NCBI RefSeq assembly: GCF_037975245.1
Contig: NC_092564.1
Location: forward strand, 176,601-240,600
DNA: 64,000 nt
Direction of reading: 5' to 3'
Source of the DNA: Apostichopus japonicus
Taxonomy: Eukaryota; Echinodermata; Holothuroidea; Aspidochirotida; Stichopodidae
Shown: piece after piece, positions 59,830 through 64,000 of the stretch
How positions within the stretch are numbered: the stretch's first letter is position 1
Layout of the letters: each line of letters starts with the position of its first letter
Made by a program: the position numbers and the translations under genes
The notes under the pieces: generated by a model
What the model saw: only the letters and a program-made list of their open reading frames with translations
What the model was told of the DNA's origin: nothing
Databases searched by the model: none

Positions 59830-61518
59830 GGGTTTGCTGAACTAATTACAGGACAGGAACTGCAAAGGCGAACTTCCTGCAACTTCTACTTCTTGAGATA
59901 TTGTGTGAACAAAGTTTTCAGACACTGACCCATGCTGACCCTCAAATTGCCTTTGACCGATACCAACAACAATCCCAAACCAGTGCTACCTAAGGGGAAC
60001 ATACATACCAAATATGAAATGTACCCCAGTTATCCTTATGAAGTTATAGCGTTTACGAGCAAGTGTCACACATCCACACATGCCATAAATATAGCAAAGA
60101 TTCCTTCTGCCGTTGGCAAAGAATCAAAATTGTCAAAATCCAATTTGATGTCAAAATTGTTAAAATACATCATATTCTAATTAATGTGATCAATAAAATA
60201 ATCTAATATCTGAAGAAAAGGTAGTATGGTAGATTCTGCAAAACAGTAAAGGAAGTAAACAGCAAGATGGAAGAAACAGATTTGATTTTCTTATTATACC
60301 AAACATCAGGTTTCTTACATGTTTACAATTTCATGTTGATACTAAAATGACAGTCTTTTCCACAGGCCAATAATCAGCTTTGATCTAGAAAAGCAGAGAT
60401 CTACTTAACCAAGCACTGTTCCAGAAAAGATCACAGCAATCTCACTAGAATAAACAGGTCAAGAGGAATAAGAATCCCCAAGGACTTGATTCAAGTTACC
60501 TAACCTGATATGATGAAAGAGACCATTCTAGCAGCAAATATGATAGGATGTAAAATCAATACAGGGCCTGGATACCAAACTCTCTAGGTCTCCAGAGAAC
60601 TGCAATATCCCAGAACATGACATGGAGGATAAATTATAGAGTCATGCATGGACTTGGGTTTACACCTTATTCCTATGGGTATTGTCCCAGGAAGACAAGG
60701 TTACATTGACTACATACACAGCATCATTGGTCTAAAGTTATACTAGTTCTTTCGAACTCATCACCATGACAACAATCTTGAATGGCTTTTAAGACATTTG
60801 TCAGAATGTGTACAAACCCTAACCTTTACCTTCTCCATTTGAAACCACCTAAGGAACAAATACACTAATGTTGACTAATGTGAAATATTAATATAGAGCA
60901 ACTCACTAATTCACTCTTCGGTCATTCCACACAAAATCAACCAAAGGTTTGGCAGGTAACCTGTTGGATATGGCTCATTTGTAGATATTAGTGAGTTAGG
61001 AAGGTGTGCAAAACTTGGGTGTTCTCAGATTTATGCTTTTTGAGTTAGAGCTTTTTAGTTGAGGTGCCACGCCCACTTTTGCATGACTGAGCGTGACTCC
61101 ATTACAAAGTACCAACTTTTATTTCCTCTTAAATCCTTGATAAAACATGCTTCTTGTCTCTTACCTTTTTCGACTCTTCTGAAATAAGTTTTCAAACTGC
61201 TGTTTGTTTGGTTAGTTTGGAATATGGATTTTAAGTCACCTTCTGAGGCTGTAATCAGAGAGATGTTATCTCCTCTCAATATAGAGATGGCCATGGACGA
61301 TATGGAAATAGAGTAGACACTGCACAAGTGATTTTGCAAAAGTTGAGCCCTGTCATTGCACATGTGGAAAACAGTGTTCTAATCACGATAGGTGTGCAAC
61401 ATAGGTCAAGGTTCCTCAAATGGTGGGAGTCATGTTAACAAGGTCATGACATGTTTTATCAATGTATTGCTTTGTGACCTCATTTTATAGTTGATATTTA
61501 AATAGTTTTTACACTTAC
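59830..61518. other. No gene recognised
   Basis: Intergenic or intronic sequence downstream of the exon at 61519-61627 on the minus strand. Open frames at 59932-60180 (+) and 61055-61363 (-) show no motif or matched splice sites. If the exon below is real, part of this is its intron. Confidence 0.35.
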
Positions 61519-61627
61519 TCTTTGATTGGTCACACTACTGTGAGGACCTCTCAGTTTAGCTGGAGACATCTGGTTCTGCAGTTTCTCAACTGGTAATGGT
61601 TTTAAACCTAACTGCTCTCGGATAGTA
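61519..61627 (-). CDS. Orphan internal exon of an unidentified gene
   Basis: A 109 nt minus-strand segment sits between a good acceptor (CTATTTCATTTCAG) and a consensus donor (CAAAGA/GTAAGTG). After one leading base it reads 36 codons without a stop: TIREQLGLKPLPVEKLQNQ then MSPAKLRGPHSSVTNQR. It ends in phase 0. The composition is that of an ordinary hydrophilic protein, unlike the local A/T-rich DNA. No partner exon was found in the window and I do not recognise the protein. Confidence 0.5.
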
Positions 61628-63458
61628 CTGAAATGAAATAGAGCCACAGAAATGACAGGTTACATTACATATACAGTAAAACTCTGATTATCCCAACCCC
61701 TTATATCAGAAGCCGCGATTTTCTGTACTGGCCATCCATTCAGTAATAACACGTCTGGAGCCCTAGTGTCTGTGGTATTGATTCCAAGTACTGTACAGTA
61801 CTCACATTATGTGCAATGTAAATTTGTAAACTTACAATGCGATCAGCTTTCAAATTCTTGACAATGCATGTATATTTTCATTTATTTGTCCATTGTCTTA
61901 TCAAATAGATTATCACCTACTACATAAACATCTGATTGTTATTTGTATGAAGATTGTTACAGCTTTACAAAAGAGTTATTTCCGATCACTCATTCACAAC
62001 TATTAACATTCATTAGGCTAACGCTTGTGTGCCTAGTATGTAGGCTATGGCCTTTTATTATGTGATTCCAGATATGAGCCATTGACACCTTTCTACTCCC
62101 CTCAAACATTTATACATCAGTTGAATTCTTGCTGTGGCAAAACTTTTGATGATAGTGTGCATAGGCTCACTGTATGAGTAGCAGTTACAGATTACCATTT
62201 TTACACTCGCTACAATGCTGAGATGATTTAAATGTGAGTGCATCATTTTTAGATTTATTAATTTTCAGAAATCCCCCAATCTGCAATAGTTACAAGGAAG
62301 TTTATGACAAATGAGGCCATTGAATTAAACGATGATGAATCTAACCAGTCAATTTGAAATTGCATTAAACTGATTGGAACTTAATAGACAGGCTTAGGGG
62401 TTTTAGCTGGAAGTTTGGAGGTGGTTTTAATTAATAAAGGCGACTTGGGTAACCTATTAAAAGTTCAGTTAAGGGTGGTACAATAAACACCAATCTTAAA
62501 TAAAATGCGAGACATTCAGTCAAGCCTCTACACTTGTGATCTAGATAGAGATATCATTACATCAAAATTCAAATTTTGCATCGCAATTATTAAAAATAAA
62601 ATACAAAATTGTATGGTAGTGAAAGCCAATATTCTTCCTTGTCACAACTGCAATAAGGGATTCCCCTTCTATCATTTCTTTTCCCACTATTGGGAGCGGG
62701 TGAAATTAATGAATGGCCAAGTCACTTTTAACTACCATGTTATAGTTTGCAAACCATGTTATACACTTACGGTGTTTGATCTTGAGGGTGTTTTTAGTAC
62801 GTTATTTAACTTGATACTCAATTATCCATGACCAAGTACAAAACATATGTTGGTCATGTCATATTTGCCTCTTCTGTCGTACCAGGTATACGCCAGGCTA
62901 AATGGCTTGTGACACTACTGTACATTAGCACTATAGAAGCCAAACTCAACCTCCGCAGCAGCCACAGAAGTGTTAGCTTTGTCCATGTCCATATGACAGC
63001 TATTGCTTAAGTAGCAGAATTTACGTTACAGCAAGTTGCTTCAAACAATTTCTTTTTGCGCTCTTTTTAAACCTCTAACTGATCGCAAGGCTGCAAAGTT
63101 GTGTACATGTATTCTATACTGTGATGCATCGTGTGCACCAGCTTGTTATACATGAAGTTAAAGCAGACATAAGCTCTGGGTTTTAGCAGTGTACATGCGG
63201 TAGGGATAATTTTCTAATTCCATTTGTGTAATAACTAAGCAAAATAAAGTTTCCCTGAATTTTACGCGAATTTCCCAATTATTTTTTTACCCATTTGAAC
63301 AACGGTCATTTTGTTATTTTGAGTATTGAGGGCACTTCAAAAGTGACGTAGGCAAGCCACTCCGTAATGTAACTTCGAAACAATGAAGCTTTGCATACGA
63401 GTTATAGTCTATTCACAATAGGTTCCAGCATCTCGCTTAGCTTATTTCGCTGGTTAAA
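61628..63458. other. No gene recognised; possible introns
   Basis: A/T-rich sequence between the orphan exon and the exon pair at 63.5 kb. A 108-codon open frame at 62505-62831 (+) contains LPCHNCNKGFPFYHFFSHYW, but it lacks splice signals or a recognisable domain. I regard it as chance. Confidence 0.35.
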
Positions 63459-63500
63459 ATGCCTGAATGCCAAGCCTTTGGTTGTGTTAACCGAATTCAG
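63459..63500 (+). CDS. Possible THAP-like first exon
   Basis: ATG at 63459 opens MPECQAFGCVNRIQ, 14 codons ending exactly at a CAG/GTCTGT donor. A Cys-x4-Cys pair followed by Asn-Arg within the first dozen residues is how many THAP zinc fingers begin (C2CH type, DNA-binding). The remaining Cys and His ligands would lie in an exon beyond the window. Its 3' end overlaps the antisense exon at 63492-63786. It is very short, so confidence is limited. Confidence 0.4.
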
Positions 63501-63786
63501 GTCTGTTGGTCAGACATTCTCCTGCGTTCAACTCAGCTTTTTCCGCGAACAATCCATGGCAGCATACCCTCTCCTTCTCGCTTTCCAATAGCGAACAGAG
63601 CGCACACAGATACCATTCTTCGCAGTGGCTCGCAGAACTGGTACTCGTATCAGCAATGGGATTCGAGCAAACATCACCAACAGTCGCGGACTGTGATTCT
63701 TTGCACAACTCCTCCTCTCGATGTCTCAGTTCTTCCTCTAAATATTCTGGTTCGAAAAGATATGATTCCAATTCAAAGGCTTCCAT
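63492..63786 (-). CDS. First coding exon with P2X7-like intracellular C-terminal domain (start)
   Basis: The minus-strand ATG at 63786 opens 98 codons. An acidic leader (LFEPEYLEEELRHREEELCK) is followed by a Ser/Thr-rich linker and then EEWYLCALCSLLESEKERVC, Cys, and after a gap AGECLTNRPEF. The order W-x2-C-x2-C, a Glu-rich step, CC, and C-(I/L)-T-x2-P-x-F is the signature of the zinc-binding P2X7 intracellular C-terminal domain, which in invertebrates occurs in many proteins without a P2X channel. The exon closes at GAATTCG/GTTAAC in phase 1, where the domain is expected to continue with VCL... in the next exon. That exon was not found. No transmembrane segment or channel domain is present. 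Confidence 0.65.
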
Positions 63787-64000
63787 TTTCTTCTTTCAAG
63801 ATATTTGCTCGACAGTAAATGATTTAACTTTTGGAGTGCAATGATGGATGTAAGTAACGCTATCGCTAGGACTGAGTATGCGGTGAGAGCAATCTAAACA
63901 CGATAAAATCAAATCGTTGAAAAGATCACAAAATTTATATTTCCACTGATACTTGTTACAATAATAAATTTTACACACTTTTTAAGCATTTTTTACAGAT
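63787..64000. other. Upstream region of the minus-strand exon, no feature recognised
   Basis: A/T-rich sequence that would hold the 5' untranslated region or promoter of the P2X7-C-like gene. No core promoter element can be assigned with confidence. Confidence 0.3.

Noticed and set aside
61055-61363. 102-codon minus-strand open frame
   Set aside because: No recognisable motif or flanking splice logic, and the composition is consistent with chance.
62505-62831. 108-codon plus-strand open frame with CHNC
   Set aside because: A single Cys pair in A/T-rich sequence without splice sites or a domain pattern. Judged chance, though not excluded.

Overview
This is eukaryotic, repeat-dominated DNA with almost no conventional genes. 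Spliced exons with matched phases, a poly(A)-tailed non-LTR retrotransposon, a tRNA-derived SINE, several hAT-type elements and a P2X7-like C-terminal domain exon together point to an invertebrate animal. A marine deuterostome such as an echinoderm is my best guess, but it rests on the style of the repeats and is weak. No long intact host gene is visible. The supportable coding material is (i) a minus-strand spliced gene at 6133-8787 whose 3' exons encode a tyrosine-recombinase-like C-terminus (HLGH...HYR) and a SANT/Myb-like tail, (ii) the 3' two thirds of an L1/Tx1-like reverse transcriptase at 49553-51490, (iii) a P2X7-like Cys-rich exon at 63492-63786 (minus), overlapped by a short THAP-like first exon on the plus strand, (iv) one orphan internal exon at 61519-61627, and (v) two decayed fragments at 22203-22469 and 55315-55805.

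Layout. 1-1.75 kb: nothing recognised. 1.75-6.1 kb: an A/T-rich satellite with a ~184 bp monomer, a 366-367 bp dimeric higher-order core and ~240 bp diverged edge units, interrupted by a 300 bp non-satellite block. 6.1-8.8 kb: the spliced recombinase-like gene. 8.8-10.8 kb: a repeat peppered with GTAAC-GTGA-GTTAC palindromes; about 0.6 kb of it recurs at 33.2 kb. 11.9-16.0 kb: a 4.06 kb fold-back element with arms of tandem ~142-168 bp units; a near-identical 4.57 kb copy lies inverted at 34.8-39.35 kb. 18.5-28 kb: four more fold-back elements with short-motif arms (18466-19007, 20421-22931, 23071-24124, 26207-28039), three with target-site duplications; the last carries a nested tRNA-SINE. 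30.3-32.35 kb: a repeat with TGTCCCTCCGTTACC motifs, invaded by two hAT-type MITEs. 33.98-39.81 kb: a hAT-type element that contains the second 4.57 kb fold-back. 40.3-43 kb: a duplicated 248 bp block and a degenerate ~50 bp minisatellite. 45.0-45.9 kb: a hAT-type MITE carrying five ~136 bp tandem units. 49.1-51.6 kb: a LINE inserted into an 18 bp minisatellite. 52.15-52.67 kb: a nearly perfect 27 bp x ~19 array. 53.8-59.8 kb: a ~6 kb insertion between 21 bp direct repeats that contains a decayed Cys-rich coding remnant. 57-58.6 kb: tandem duplications. 61.5-63.8 kb: probable genuine exons.

The unifying theme is non-autonomous DNA transposons built as inverted repeats of short reiterated phrases. 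At least three fold-backs share a similar terminal head (GGTGACA-like) but carry entirely different repeated phrases in their arms. No transposase for them is visible in the window, so they would have to be mobilised in trans. All family assignments come from motif recognition by eye, with no database comparison.
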